Source: Melioribacteraceae bacterium
Lineage (GTDB): Bacteria > Bacteroidota > Ignavibacteria > Ignavibacteriales > Melioribacteraceae
Length of the DNA stretch: 36,469 bases
Direction of reading: 5' to 3'
Assembly (NCBI GenBank): GCA_028280855.1
Contig: JANQLA010000034.1
Coordinates: 1-36,469, forward strand
In this document: positions 6,280 through 14,598 of the stretch, piece by piece
How positions within the stretch are numbered: position 1 is the first letter of the stretch
Layout: the number at the start of each line of letters is the position of its first letter
The notes under the pieces: model-generated
Database searches by the model: none
Told to the model about the DNA's origin: nothing
Seen by the model: the letters and a program-made list of their open reading frames with translations, nothing else
Translations under genes and position numbers: made by a program

Positions 6280-8967
6280 ATGTCCAGCCGTATTTTCTTA
6301 ATAGCATTTTTATTATGCGGGTATTTAATTGCCCAGTCGGAAATATCCGTTAAAACTTCTCCCGGGGAACTTCCTTTCGGTATAAAGATTTTGGAACCAG
6401 CTGACTATCCGAAGATCGGCATTGCGATGAGCGGTGGGGGAGCAAGGGCAATATCTCAGGTTGGAATATTAAACGCACTTGAAAATAATAATATAAAAAT
6501 TGATTACATCACCGGTACCAGTATGGGCAGCGTTATCGGCGGTATGTATTCAGTCGGCTATAGTATCGAGGACATAGATTCCATTCTTACCACAACTGAT
6601 TGGAACGAATTTATATCGATTAATGAAACCAACAGGGAGGATCTATTCGTTGATGAAAAAATTACCGAAGATCGCGCTATCGTTTCAATACGATTCGACG
6701 GTTTTTCCCCGGTCATTCCAACTTCCCTTAATACTGGTCAAAGAGTTCTGAATTACCTGAATTCAATTTTTGCAAACGCACCTGTTACAAATTTTAACCG
6801 GTTCTCTGACCTGGTTTATAACTTTAAAGCCGTTGCTACCGACATTGTTAACGGCAATACTGTTGTTCTTGACGAGGGCTCTATTGCAAGATCATTGAGA
6901 GCTAGTTCAAGCGTATCATTCCTGCTGCCTCCTGTAGTAATTGATTCATTGCTTTTAGCCGACGGTGGTCTCGTTGCTAATGTACCGGTTAAAGTTGCCA
7001 AGCAATCAGGCGCCGACATAGTAATAGCGTTTAACACAACCAGTTCCTTACGTGAAGCCGAAGAGCTGAATACTCCTTGGACAATCGCTGATCAGGTAGT
7101 TAGCATTCCCATGAATATTTTAACTGAACAACAGCTTAAAGAAGCGGATGCCGTTGTTCAGCCTTATTTGGGCGGCAAAAAGAACGATGATTTTTCCAAC
7201 TTGAGAGATATAATTCAGCTAGGTTACGAATCTTTCTCGTCTCACTCTAGTCGCGTAGAGCAAATACAGAAAGAGTTTTTCTATACTAACTATGATGATG
7301 AGGTTAAATTTTATAAGAATCTTAAAGCCGCTGAAAATGATTTGTTCGCTCAAAATTTATTGGCACAATTTAATGAGGTTGATTCAGTTGCTAATTATGA
7401 AATTGAATACTTGCTAAATAAAGAATATCTATTGGGGGATTACAGGTCGATAAGTTTATCAATTGATGATGATAACGGGTCATCTCTTGTTACGAGCAAG
7501 ACTGAATTGAATGCTCCCATTCGGAAATGCAATGTAATTGGCAGTTCAATGCTAGGCGTGGAAGATATTAAAAAGTTTTCTGATGCGGTTTGCAGCAGAC
7601 CTTATAACGGTAAAAGATTATTAACTGAGAGCCTGAAGCTTTTATCAGTTTATAAAAGTAAAGGATATACGTTAGCATCAATTGATAAAATTGATTTCCA
7701 TGAAGAAACCGGTATACTTAATGTTACTTTACTGGAAGGAATAATAGGCGAAATAAAAATTTTCGGCAACGATAAAACAAATGAAACGGTAATACGCAGG
7801 GAGCTTCCGTTTGAAGCAGGCGAACCCCTGTTATACGATAAACTCGTTGAAGGACTTGAAAATTTGAGGATAACTAATCTTTTTGACGAAGTTGATTTAG
7901 TGATTAAAAAGGATAGTAATCGAAATTTTATAGAGCTGCATCTTAAAGAAAAACTATCAACAGTACTGCGGTTCGGATTAAAGATTGATAACGAGTATTT
8001 TACACAATTTTTATTTGATATAAGGGATGAAAACCTTTACGGATCCGGGTCGGAAATCGGTTTATCGTTTTTTGCCGGACCCAGAAACAGGAGTGTTACT
8101 GTTGAACAAAAAGCAAGCAGAATTTTTGATACTTATCTCACTTACAGTTTAAAAGGCTTTTACTATTCTACAGATATAAATACTTATAGCGATGTTATAA
8201 CAAACAACGAAAGGAAATTCGAAAGGGAAAAAACAGGTGAATATAAACAGCGGAATTACGGCGGTTCAGTTGGATTAGGGGCTCAGTTTAAAAAATTTGG
8301 AACCGTTTACGGAGAATTTACTTACCAGCGAAATCAGATTGCCAATATGTTAAATGATCCCGAAAGTGAGTACTTGCAAAATATTTCCAGTTTAAAATTC
8401 GGATTTAAAATTGATTCAAGAGATAAACTGCCTTTTCCGGTTTCCGGTTTTCTTATCGACAGCTACTATGAAACTTCGCAAAAATTTTTATCCGCGGAAA
8501 TTGCCTACTCTAAATTTTTTATAGACTACAATCATTATTTTAGCCTTAACACTTTGCATACGTTTCATTTGAGAGGAATGCTGGGATTTGGCGATGAAAC
8601 GCTGCCGCTAAGTCAGCAGTTTGCGTTCGGCGGCCAAAGTAGCTTTGCCGGCTACAGGCAATTCGAATTTAGAGGTCGACAAATATTTATCAGCTCTTTA
8701 GGCTACCGCTTTAAGCTGCCTGTTCATATATTCTTCGATACTTACGTTGGAGTTCGTTATGATTTGGGATCTATTTGGTCTAAACAAGAGCAAATAAAAT
8801 TTAAAAATTTGCGCCATGCGGTAAGTGCAACTATGTCTTTTGATACGCCGATTGGACCGGCTGATTTTTCGGTTGCTAAAAGTTTTCTATTTAAAAACGA
8901 TCCTCCTAACAGCATTGTATCCTACGGTGAAACGTTTTTTTATTTTAACATTGGCTTTACTTATTGA
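6280..8967 (+). CDS. Patatin-like phospholipase with POTRA and outer-membrane barrel (PlpD-like, type Vd)
   Basis: 895 residues. A signal peptide (about 1-19) ends at AQS. The patatin domain (about 43-330) carries the oxyanion-hole loop SGGGARA (51-57), the nucleophile motif GTSMGS with Ser81, and the catalytic DGG with Asp228, so the Ser-Asp dyad is intact. A POTRA-like region follows at about 418-545. A 16-strand-type BamA/Omp85 barrel fills the rest, with the family's conserved FGGQSSFAGYRQFEFRG segment. By homology to PlpD, the barrel sits in the outer membrane and the lipase acts on phospholipids in the periplasm or at the surface. It stands alone between the yidC terminator and a convergent gene whose stop overlaps its own by 7 bases. 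The start is the ATG at 6280; the ribosome-binding site is poor. Confidence 0.92.
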   Translation: MSSRIFLIAFLLCGYLIAQSEISVKTSPGELPFGIKILEPADYPKIGIAMSGGGARAISQVGILNALENNNIKIDYITGTSMGSVIGGMYSVGYSIEDIDSILTTTDWNEFISINETNREDLFVDEKITEDRAIVSIRFDGFSPVIPTSLNTGQRVLNYLNSIFANAPVTNFNRFSDLVYNFKAVATDIVNGNTVVLDEGSIARSLRASSSVSFLLPPVVIDSLLLADGGLVANVPVKVAKQSGADIVIAFNTTSSLREAEELNTPWTIADQVVSIPMNILTEQQLKEADAVVQPYLGGKKNDDFSNLRDIIQLGYESFSSHSSRVEQIQKEFFYTNYDDEVKFYKNLKAAENDLFAQNLLAQFNEVDSVANYEIEYLLNKEYLLGDYRSISLSIDDDNGSSLVTSKTELNAPIRKCNVIGSSMLGVEDIKKFSDAVCSRPYNGKRLLTESLKLLSVYKSKGYTLASIDKIDFHEETGILNVTLLEGIIGEIKIFGNDKTNETVIRRELPFEAGEPLLYDKLVEGLENLRITNLFDEVDLVIKKDSNRNFIELHLKEKLSTVLRFGLKIDNEYFTQFLFDIRDENLYGSGSEIGLSFFAGPRNRSVTVEQKASRIFDTYLTYSLKGFYYSTDINTYSDVITNNERKFEREKTGEYKQRNYGGSVGLGAQFKKFGTVYGEFTYQRNQIANMLNDPESEYLQNISSLKFGFKIDSRDKLPFPVSGFLIDSYYETSQKFLSAEIAYSKFFIDYNHYFSLNTLHTFHLRGMLGFGDETLPLSQQFAFGGQSSFAGYRQFEFRGRQIFISSLGYRFKLPVHIFFDTYVGVRYDLGSIWSKQEQIKFKNLRHAVSATMSFDTPIGPADFSVAKSFLFKNDPPNSIVSYGETFFYFNIGFTY

Positions 8968-9509
8968 TTTTCATCCCTTACGGCTCTTTCAGCGATGTCT
9001 TCGTACCGTTTGCTTAAATGTACATTTCCTATCTTCCCGTAATGTTTTGACATACTCCGGTAAACAACGCTTTTTTTCTTAACCATTTCAACACCGTTGC
9101 TTACCAATTGAAGTATGTGTCGGTTGGTTGGATAATCGAAATCATAATTGTAGAGATTCAGCGCCGACAACAGTGGGGAATGATTAGTCGGATCAACAAG
9201 AAACGCTTTCTGATAGTAGTAAAACGATGTATCAACCAGGCTAAAGTCAGTATCCTTAGTCTGGAAAATATAAGCTGTCCAATTGAAAATATCCTTGCTC
9301 AATTCGTCAAACTCTTTCGTAAGCTGTTCAGTGAACAGTGTAATTTCTTCATTGGATAAATGCGGGTTGCCTAGAAGCATTTTATATAAGTCTGCATCTT
9401 TGATACTATTTTGTAAAGCTAATCTGAATGTATCAAACAATTCATCGGACGATTTTGAATCGCGAAATACCGACTCTATATACTCTTTTATATTTTGATT
9501 GAGAGCCAA
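8961..9509 (-). CDS. Small TPR-like helical protein, function unknown
   Basis: 182 residues, mostly helical and without signal peptide or membrane segment, so probably cytoplasmic. Two helix pairs resemble tetratricopeptide units: one around FYYYQKAFLVDPTNHSPL (about 96-120) and one around SMSKHYGKIGNVHLSKRYE (about 152-172), the second with TPR-like G/A and Y spacing. I do not recognise a named family. The start is a TTG at 9507-9509; an in-frame stop lies a few codons upstream and no ATG occurs before residue 44. There is no clear Shine-Dalgarno sequence, so the start is uncertain. The 3' end overlaps the patatin gene tail to tail by 7 bases. Confidence 0.65.
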   Translation of the reverse strand: MALNQNIKEYIESVFRDSKSSDELFDTFRLALQNSIKDADLYKMLLGNPHLSNEEITLFTEQLTKEFDELSKDIFNWTAYIFQTKDTDFSLVDTSFYYYQKAFLVDPTNHSPLLSALNLYNYDFDYPTNRHILQLVSNGVEMVKKKSVVYRSMSKHYGKIGNVHLSKRYEDIAERAVRDENQ

Positions 9510-9589
9510 GAATAAAATTCAATGTGATAAAAAATGCGGGGTAAATTTGGCTCAAATCAACATGAGAAGCAAGCATGAAAAATATGTTG

Positions 9590-10528
9590 TTAAAAAGGTT
9601 GCTCGTAAAAACTATTCGGCTTCAAATATAATTTCTTATCCCGGTAATCGAATACTAGGTTAAACCTTCGTAAAACATTGTTCGCAATAATGCCATCGGC
9701 GTTTTTCTGCTTCGATCTTACATTCGCTGGTGTAAAAACGGCCTTAACATTATTAAACACATGAGGTCCGATTATCAGTCTCGAAATTCTTCCTTCGCTG
9801 CCGTAAATATCGCCGCTCAGTCCTCTGCCAAGATACACCCGACTAGTTTTCTCCGGAATGATAAACTTTTGATCTGGTCGTTCAAGCAGTTCAATAGCTT
9901 CGCCGGAAGCATAGTCAATATATACCGAAAGTTGAACAGGTTGCTCATCGTATGTTGACATTGATACGTTGACCCAGGGAATTTGTTTGTTGTTCTTAAA
10001 GTAAATGGGTATTTCGTTCCATGAGTCATCAAGTTGCAGTTCATTAAATTCATGTAGAGTTATTAAATTCTTATCGTAATTAATCTCTGTTGCATAATGT
10101 CCTAATATTGAATAACCGATTACACCGTCAGAAGGAAAACCTTTGAATTTTTCGTTGTCGAGAATAATGATTCGTTGGTTGGTAAATTTAATTTTCCCGA
10201 TGTTGAAATTAGCTGAGTCAGCGAAATAACCTTTCGAAGGCGGGCCCGCACCGGCGCCCGGAATTTTCGTCTCCCGAAAAGTTAAGCCGGAAATTGAATC
10301 CTTCAACCCGGAGTCGTATAATAAAATTCCGTCCATAGGCATTCCGCTGTCAAGCACCAATTTTAGTGTACCTGAATTTGTAATTTGTACCGGGATGATA
10401 GTTCTGTTTCTTTCAACTGTGATAGGAATAGTACGTTCCGACTGGCAAAAAATATATTGCGCTGAGATAAAGAGTGCAATACTTATAAACGCAACAACCT
10501 TTGTGCAGAATGAATTTCTCTTATACAT
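9590..10528 (-). CDS. Secreted retropepsin-like aspartyl protease
   Basis: 312 residues. The ATG at 10528 is chosen because GGGGGAG sits just before it and the product then begins with a clean signal peptide (MYKRNSFCTKVVAFISIALF..., cleaved near FCQS); the longer frame would put 49 non-conserved residues ahead of it. The first lobe holds LVLDSG, the D-S/T-G active site of the family. The second lobe holds YIDYASGEAIELL, less typical. The end, with NNVLRRFNLVFDYRDKKLYLKPN, matches the usual close of PF13650-type aspartyl proteases; no PDZ domain follows. Periplasmic proteolysis is likely, substrate unknown. It is transcribed divergently from the ECF sigma gene. Confidence 0.8.
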   Translation of the reverse strand: MYKRNSFCTKVVAFISIALFISAQYIFCQSERTIPITVERNRTIIPVQITNSGTLKLVLDSGMPMDGILLYDSGLKDSISGLTFRETKIPGAGAGPPSKGYFADSANFNIGKIKFTNQRIIILDNEKFKGFPSDGVIGYSILGHYATEINYDKNLITLHEFNELQLDDSWNEIPIYFKNNKQIPWVNVSMSTYDEQPVQLSVYIDYASGEAIELLERPDQKFIIPEKTSRVYLGRGLSGDIYGSEGRISRLIIGPHVFNNVKAVFTPANVRSKQKNADGIIANNVLRRFNLVFDYRDKKLYLKPNSFYEQPF

Positions 10529-10730
10529 GTCTCCCCCGGGAAATAATCTAAAAAGTAGATGCTTATAAGAACAAAATGTTGCTGCGATATTTAGTCCTCT
10601 TAGTGAAAAAAACGAGTTAACTTGAGGGTTGTTCAACTTATTAATCATAGCGCTAATCTTTATTCCAATCTTCAATTAACGTTAAGTGCAGGTAAGCTCA
10701 GAGGAAGGTATAGGTTCACCGGCGGATATC

Positions 10731-10767
10731 TGTAACAATTTTACTTATTCAATCGTCTTTATATTTG
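10731..10767 (+). promoter_or_regulatory. Probable ECF-sigma autoregulatory promoter, overlapping a housekeeping -7 box
   Basis: TGTAACA (10731-10737), a 16-bp spacer and CGTC (10754-10757) match the general ECF pattern of an AAC-containing -35 and a CGTC-type -10. Immediately after it, TATATTTG (10760-10767) matches the Bacteroidota -7 element, though no TTG lies at the right distance. Either would start transcription about 0-10 bases before the sigma ATG at 10774, giving a very short or absent leader. The divergent region to the aspartyl protease also holds the palindrome TTAACGTTAA (10676-10685). Confidence 0.55.
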
Positions 10768-10773
10768 CGGGTT

Positions 10774-11310
10774 ATGAGAGTAAAAGAAATTAGATATCAT
10801 CATTTAATTAAGCAGTATAAGAATAATATTTACAGCTATGCTGTATATATGTTGAAAAATAATTCCGATGCCGATGATGTTACGCAGGAAGTAATGGTAA
10901 AAATCTGGGAAAATCTAAATTCGTTTAGAATAAGTTCGGCAAAAGGATGGATACTCAAGACAACACATAATTTATGTATAGATTATTTACGAAAGCGCGG
11001 GTCAACAAATAAAAGAGAATATTCAATTGATGAAGAATTTACAGAAAATTACCTTGATACACGGGAAGAAAATAACCCAATGCAAACAACACATTTAAGG
11101 CTTATGTCGAACAAAGTGAAATCAGCAATAGAAAATTTACCGGAAAAACTAAAATCGATTTTTGTTTTGTACGAGGTGCAGGGATTAAAATACAAAGAAA
11201 TAAGTGTTGCGCTTGATATGCCTATAAACAGTGTAAAAGTGTATTTAATGAGAGCCAGGAAAAAATTACAAGAGGAACTTAAAAGCTATGAAGTCAGCGA
11301 AGTACTCTAA
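10774..11310 (+). CDS. ECF-type RNA polymerase sigma factor
   Basis: 178 residues with the two domains of ECF (group 4) sigma factors. Region 2 includes DADDVTQEVMVKIWENL and a basic KGWILKTTHNLCIDYLRK segment. Region 4 is a helix-turn-helix around YKEISVALDMPINSVKVYLMRARKKL. It recruits core RNA polymerase to a small regulon. The ATG at 10774 is preferred over an in-frame TTG at 10765 that lies inside the -7 element. There is no Shine-Dalgarno sequence, consistent with near-leaderless translation. The next gene, an anti-sigma candidate, overlaps by 23 bases, so the two are translationally coupled. Confidence 0.92.
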   Translation: MRVKEIRYHHLIKQYKNNIYSYAVYMLKNNSDADDVTQEVMVKIWENLNSFRISSAKGWILKTTHNLCIDYLRKRGSTNKREYSIDEEFTENYLDTREENNPMQTTHLRLMSNKVKSAIENLPEKLKSIFVLYEVQGLKYKEISVALDMPINSVKVYLMRARKKLQEELKSYEVSEVL

Positions 11311-11875
11311 TAACGGCAGCACGATTAAGGAAGAACTTTTCAATGCCATAATCCGGGTCGCTTATGGTGAGGCTGGATTTTTCGAGAAACAAAAAGTGCT
11401 CAAAATTGCAAGAGCCAATGACGAAGTAAAAGCTACGTTGGAAGCGTTCTCTGAAACGGCACGGTCCGTTCACAAACTGCAACCGGATGAATGTCCCGAT
11501 GAACTTGTGGAAGCTGCGCTAAACAAAATCCGAATAGCAAAAAGTAACAAGCCGTCGTTTGCCTTTGATGTTTATAACGCCATATTTGCAAAGCCCATTG
11601 TTTCAGCAGTGAGCGCTGCTGTTTTGGTCGCGGTAATTGGTACATCAATATTTCTAAACGACGGAGAGAATCTTAATGGCTATAATATCGCAGATGTTGA
11701 AGAGGCGAACCTCCAGGCCAAATATGCACTTGCTGTCGTAGGCAAGGTGTTTTCATCGACGAGGAAATCATTAAAGGAAGATATTCTGGTTGATAAAGTT
11801 AGTAAGCCAATTAACGAAGGAATTAAAACAGTAAATAAATTATTTACAAAAGAGGAGATTAAAAATGAAAACTAA
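11288..11875 (+). CDS. Probable anti-sigma factor (membrane)
   Basis: 195 residues with a charged helical N-terminus (1-90), one transmembrane helix (about 103-123) and a C-terminal part (124-195) rich in Lys and Val, probably periplasmic. Sequence alone gives only weak family evidence. The call rests on layout: it overlaps the ECF sigma gene by 23 bases, has a single membrane span and has a cytoplasmic-side helical domain of the size of an anti-sigma domain. No zinc-binding HxxxCxxC motif is visible. AGAGGA about 10 bases before the ATG is a good ribosome-binding site. It overlaps the following DUF4252 gene by 11 bases. Confidence 0.72.
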   Translation: MKSAKYSNNGSTIKEELFNAIIRVAYGEAGFFEKQKVLKIARANDEVKATLEAFSETARSVHKLQPDECPDELVEAALNKIRIAKSNKPSFAFDVYNAIFAKPIVSAVSAAVLVAVIGTSIFLNDGENLNGYNIADVEEANLQAKYALAVVGKVFSSTRKSLKEDILVDKVSKPINEGIKTVNKLFTKEEIKNEN

Positions 11876-12413
11876 AATCGTATTAATGCTGATGATGTTT
11901 CTGAGCATAGCTTTACTTGCCCAGAAAAATGATTATACAAGGTACAAGGGATATGTTGACCTTGGAAGCTTTGATAGCTTTGATGACAGTGAACAATTTA
12001 CCGAAGTACTGATTGAAGAGCACTTGATTCGCATGGTCGCAAAAGTCGCTAAAAACAGGGAACCCGAGTTAAGCGACATACTTGAGGGAATTAAACTTGT
12101 AAAAGTTCATGCGTTCGAAACGGATGATAGCTCCTTTGAGGAACTGAAAGACAGGGCAAGCAAAATTGATGGAGAGCTTTTGTCGAAAGATTGGGATAGA
12201 ATCGTAAAAGTTAGAAGTAGAGGAGAATTTGTGAATGTTTATATAAAAACCGGTAACGAAGATCTAATATACGGGCTGGTAGTTGCTTCTGTTGAAAAAA
12301 ACGGTGAGGCTGCTTTTGTAAATATAGTCGGCGATATTAATCTGGAAACAATCGGAAGATTAGGCGACCAGTTTGATATTCCATCGCTTGGACGTATTAA
12401 CAGGGATAACTGA
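11865..12413 (+). CDS. DUF4252 protein with signal peptide
   Basis: 182 residues. A signal peptide (about 1-19, ending LLAQ) is followed by a small alpha/beta domain with the DUF4252 pattern: a paired helix start (EQFTEVLIEEHLIRMVAKV), a strand-turn IKLVKVHAFET, a helix, a WDRIVKVRS strand, and YIKTGNEDLIYGLVVASV followed by an AFVNIVGDI strand. DUF4252 proteins are exported, of unknown biochemical role, and in Bacteroidota are often found with ECF sigma genes. AGAGGAGA before the ATG is a strong ribosome-binding site, and the start overlaps the anti-sigma gene by 11 bases. It probably belongs to the envelope-stress-like output of the sigma cassette; that is inference. Confidence 0.8.
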   Translation: MKTKIVLMLMMFLSIALLAQKNDYTRYKGYVDLGSFDSFDDSEQFTEVLIEEHLIRMVAKVAKNREPELSDILEGIKLVKVHAFETDDSSFEELKDRASKIDGELLSKDWDRIVKVRSRGEFVNVYIKTGNEDLIYGLVVASVEKNGEAAFVNIVGDINLETIGRLGDQFDIPSLGRINRDN

Positions 12414-12456
12414 ATCAATGATTGGCAAGGGAATATCAATCAAACGGGGGTTAATA

Positions 12457-13005
12457 ATGAACAGGAAAATCCTTTTGCATGTTTTACTGCTGCTTTTAAT
12501 TAGTACCGCCTTCTCAGGATGTATCGGGGTTAACAGGAATTTTAAAAAAATCCGGAGAGCAGTTACTGAAAATATAGATGTAAAATACAACAAGTCTTTT
12601 GAATTTTCAGTCGGCAGGACCGGGCTAATGCTTGCAGGAATGGTTGTTAGATTGTCCGATGTTGAAGAGCCGGTTGATGATATACTTAGTGAAGTATCAA
12701 GAATACAAGTAGGTGTTTACGAAAAAGCAAGCGGTAATTTAAATACAACAATGGCCGACCTGAACAGGATAACGGATGAAATGAACAGCCAGGGTTGGCG
12801 TTATATAGTTCGTTCGGTTCAGAGAGATGAGGTGGTAGGCGTATTTGTTAGGGGCGATGATCCGCGGTTACGCCAACTTTACGTTATAGCTATCGATAGT
12901 AATGAAATGGTGCTTGTTGAAATACACGGGGAATTAAGCAAGATTGTTGAGATTGCGATCCGTGAAAAAGGACTTAAGTTTGAGACGGCAGGAAATCATT
13001 ATTAA
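12457..13005 (+). CDS. DUF4252 lipoprotein, paralogue of the preceding gene
   Basis: 182 residues, the same length as its neighbour. The ATG at 12457 is chosen because GGGGG lies 6 bases upstream and because the protein then starts with a lipoprotein signal (MNRKILLHVLLLLLISTAFSG then Cys22). The domain repeats the DUF4252 order: VDDILSEVSRIQVGVYEKAS, a helical stretch, GWRYIVRSVQRDEVVGVFVR, then LYVIAIDSNEMVLVEIHGEL. Lipidation suggests attachment to a membrane face. It follows the first DUF4252 gene by 43 bases and is the last gene of the sigma operon, ending just before a strong terminator. The two copies may form a pair, one soluble and one anchored. Confidence 0.8.
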   Translation: MNRKILLHVLLLLLISTAFSGCIGVNRNFKKIRRAVTENIDVKYNKSFEFSVGRTGLMLAGMVVRLSDVEEPVDDILSEVSRIQVGVYEKASGNLNTTMADLNRITDEMNSQGWRYIVRSVQRDEVVGVFVRGDDPRLRQLYVIAIDSNEMVLVEIHGELSKIVEIAIREKGLKFETAGNHY

Positions 13006-13038
13006 AATCATTCGGTAATTTTTGAATTCATTTTAGTG

Positions 13039-13064
13039 AAAAGCTTCCTTTACGGAGGCTTTTT
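13039..13064 (+). terminator. Rho-independent terminator of the ECF sigma operon
   Basis: AAAAGCTTCC (13039-13048) pairs with GGAGGCTTTT (13054-13063) over ten bases with one G-T wobble, around a 5-nt loop, and runs into T residues. It starts 33 bases after the second DUF4252 gene. Confidence 0.85.
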
Positions 13065-13156
13065 ATTTTCCAATCAAAATTATTACAACCCTCTTACAGC
13101 AACATTTTCCACAATTACGCATCTGTCATCCTGATGATAATACTCGGAGAATTAAA

Positions 13157-14470
13157 TTGAAGAATACTTTGAATTGTATTGTAGCTATCTTAATTCTTAC
13201 AAATAACATCTCCTCCCAAACATCGGCAACTAATAATGAAGATTGGCTGAAAAGGCAATTTCAGTTATTTAATTACCAAGGTGTTATAGATAGTCTCGAA
13301 ACAAAAGCCTCCTCATCCACGTTGTCGTTTGATGAACTTCGCTACCTTGGTTTGTCTTATCAAAATTTATTTAATTTTAACAGAGCTTTAAAAGCGTTCC
13401 TATCGGCAAAGAAACTTTCCGAATTTAATTTTCAAATAAATTACCTAGCGGGAAAAACAGCAAAACAGGCAAATAACATTCAGCTGGCTAAGGGACAATT
13501 CATAGAAATACTGGAACAGGATTCAACCAATAAGCTTGCAAAAATTGAGCTTGCCAACATTGTTATGGAAAATAAAAAGTACACCGGCGCCATAGAGCTT
13601 TATAGTGATTTACTGAAGTCAGACTCAAGTAATAGTTACTTTCTTACTAAAATTGCTTATGCCTATTGGAAAACAAGAAATATTTCAAAAGCAATAAAAC
13701 ATTACAATGATGCATTGGAAATTAACCCGTTTGATCCGGTTGCTTCAACGCAATTATCTAAGTTTTATTTTGAATCGGAATTATTCGCAGAAGCAAGGTC
13801 GGTGTTGGAAGAAGCTATAGTAGGTAATACATCTAATGCAGCAATGAGTAAAATGCTGGCTGAAACCCTATTTAAGTTAAAGAAATATGAAGCAGCGGTC
13901 GTTTATTATACCAAGTCGTTGGCGCTGGGTGATTCTTCAGCAGGTTTGTTTCAGCGACTTGGATTCAGTTACTATTTTATTGCCGCCGCCGGTACCAAGC
14001 GCGATTCGGATATCTTCAGGCAGAAGATGAATGAGGCTCTGGATGCATTAAATAATTCATACAAGTATGATCGACAGAATCCGCTTACCACTTTGTACTT
14101 GGGAATTTGTCACAAAGATTTAAATAACCTGGAACAAGCTAAATTCTACTTTGAACAAACATTAAACCTGATTTTCCCGGATTACATTGCCGATGTTTAC
14201 ACACATCTCGGTGCAACAAATGAGCTGCTGAACAATCTTCCGTCAGCAATATCGTCTTACCTCGAAGCATACAGTTACGACCCATCGAACAAGGTGCTTT
14301 TGTTTTATCTCGGGTCGGCTATGGATCGCTACTACGCAGACCGCGTTACGCCCGCAATATACTACAACAAATTTCTGAATGAAGATACTACGGGCAATAC
14401 ACTGTTGATCGAATATGCAAAGGAGAGGCTCGAAAAATTGGCTGAGGAATTGCACTTTAACGGCAATTAA
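13157..14470 (+). CDS. Exported tetratricopeptide-repeat protein
   Basis: 437 residues. A signal peptide (about 1-20, ending SSQT) precedes a nearly continuous array of TPR helix pairs, for example ALKAFLSAKKLSEFNFQINY, AIKHYNDALEINPFDP and AAVVYYTKSLALGDSSAG, through to about residue 420. TPR arrays are protein-binding scaffolds; no catalytic domain is attached. Periplasmic location is inferred from the signal peptide. The start is TTG at 13157, with GGAGA 6 bases upstream and a good signal peptide beginning there. It follows the sigma-operon terminator by about 90 bases and so probably has its own promoter, which I could not identify. Confidence 0.85.
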   Translation: MKNTLNCIVAILILTNNISSQTSATNNEDWLKRQFQLFNYQGVIDSLETKASSSTLSFDELRYLGLSYQNLFNFNRALKAFLSAKKLSEFNFQINYLAGKTAKQANNIQLAKGQFIEILEQDSTNKLAKIELANIVMENKKYTGAIELYSDLLKSDSSNSYFLTKIAYAYWKTRNISKAIKHYNDALEINPFDPVASTQLSKFYFESELFAEARSVLEEAIVGNTSNAAMSKMLAETLFKLKKYEAAVVYYTKSLALGDSSAGLFQRLGFSYYFIAAAGTKRDSDIFRQKMNEALDALNNSYKYDRQNPLTTLYLGICHKDLNNLEQAKFYFEQTLNLIFPDYIADVYTHLGATNELLNNLPSAISSYLEAYSYDPSNKVLLFYLGSAMDRYYADRVTPAIYYNKFLNEDTTGNTLLIEYAKERLEKLAEELHFNGN

Positions 14471-14489
14471 ACAGTTCGATAATTACCCC

Positions 14490-14509
14490 GCAGGGACTAC
14501 TTCCCTTGC
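14490..14509 (+). terminator. Weak hairpin after the TPR gene
   Basis: GCAGGGA (14490-14496) can pair with TCCCTTGC (14502-14509) with one bulged T. The tail TCAATTTCATTT is only partly T-rich. It could end the TPR transcript before the valS promoter; the evidence is modest. Confidence 0.3.
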
Positions 14510-14536
14510 TCAATTTCATTTCATTCACTTGTATTT

Positions 14537-14567
14537 CTGTAATATTGAATCAAATACGGTATATTTG
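14537..14567 (+). promoter_or_regulatory. Probable promoter of valS
   Basis: TATATTTG (14560-14567) is a perfect Bacteroidota -7 element. CTG (14537-14539), one base from the TTG consensus, lies at the preferred 20-bp distance. Transcription would start about 25 bases before the valS ATG. No Shine-Dalgarno sequence is visible in that leader, which is common in this phylum. Confidence 0.55.
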
Positions 14568-14598
14568 CAGTTTCTTATTTTAATTGATTGGTTGAATT

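Noticed and set aside
10529-10675. 49-residue N-terminal extension of the aspartyl protease
   Set aside because: The extension is not family-like; GGGGGAG and a signal peptide mark the ATG at 10528.
10765-10773. TTG start three codons upstream of the first ECF sigma gene
   Set aside because: It lies within the TATATTTG element and probably at or before the transcription start; the ATG at 10774 fits better.
12373-12456. Longer N-terminus for the DUF4252 lipoprotein
   Set aside because: It would overlap the previous gene and hide the lipoprotein signal; GGGGG precedes the ATG at 12457.
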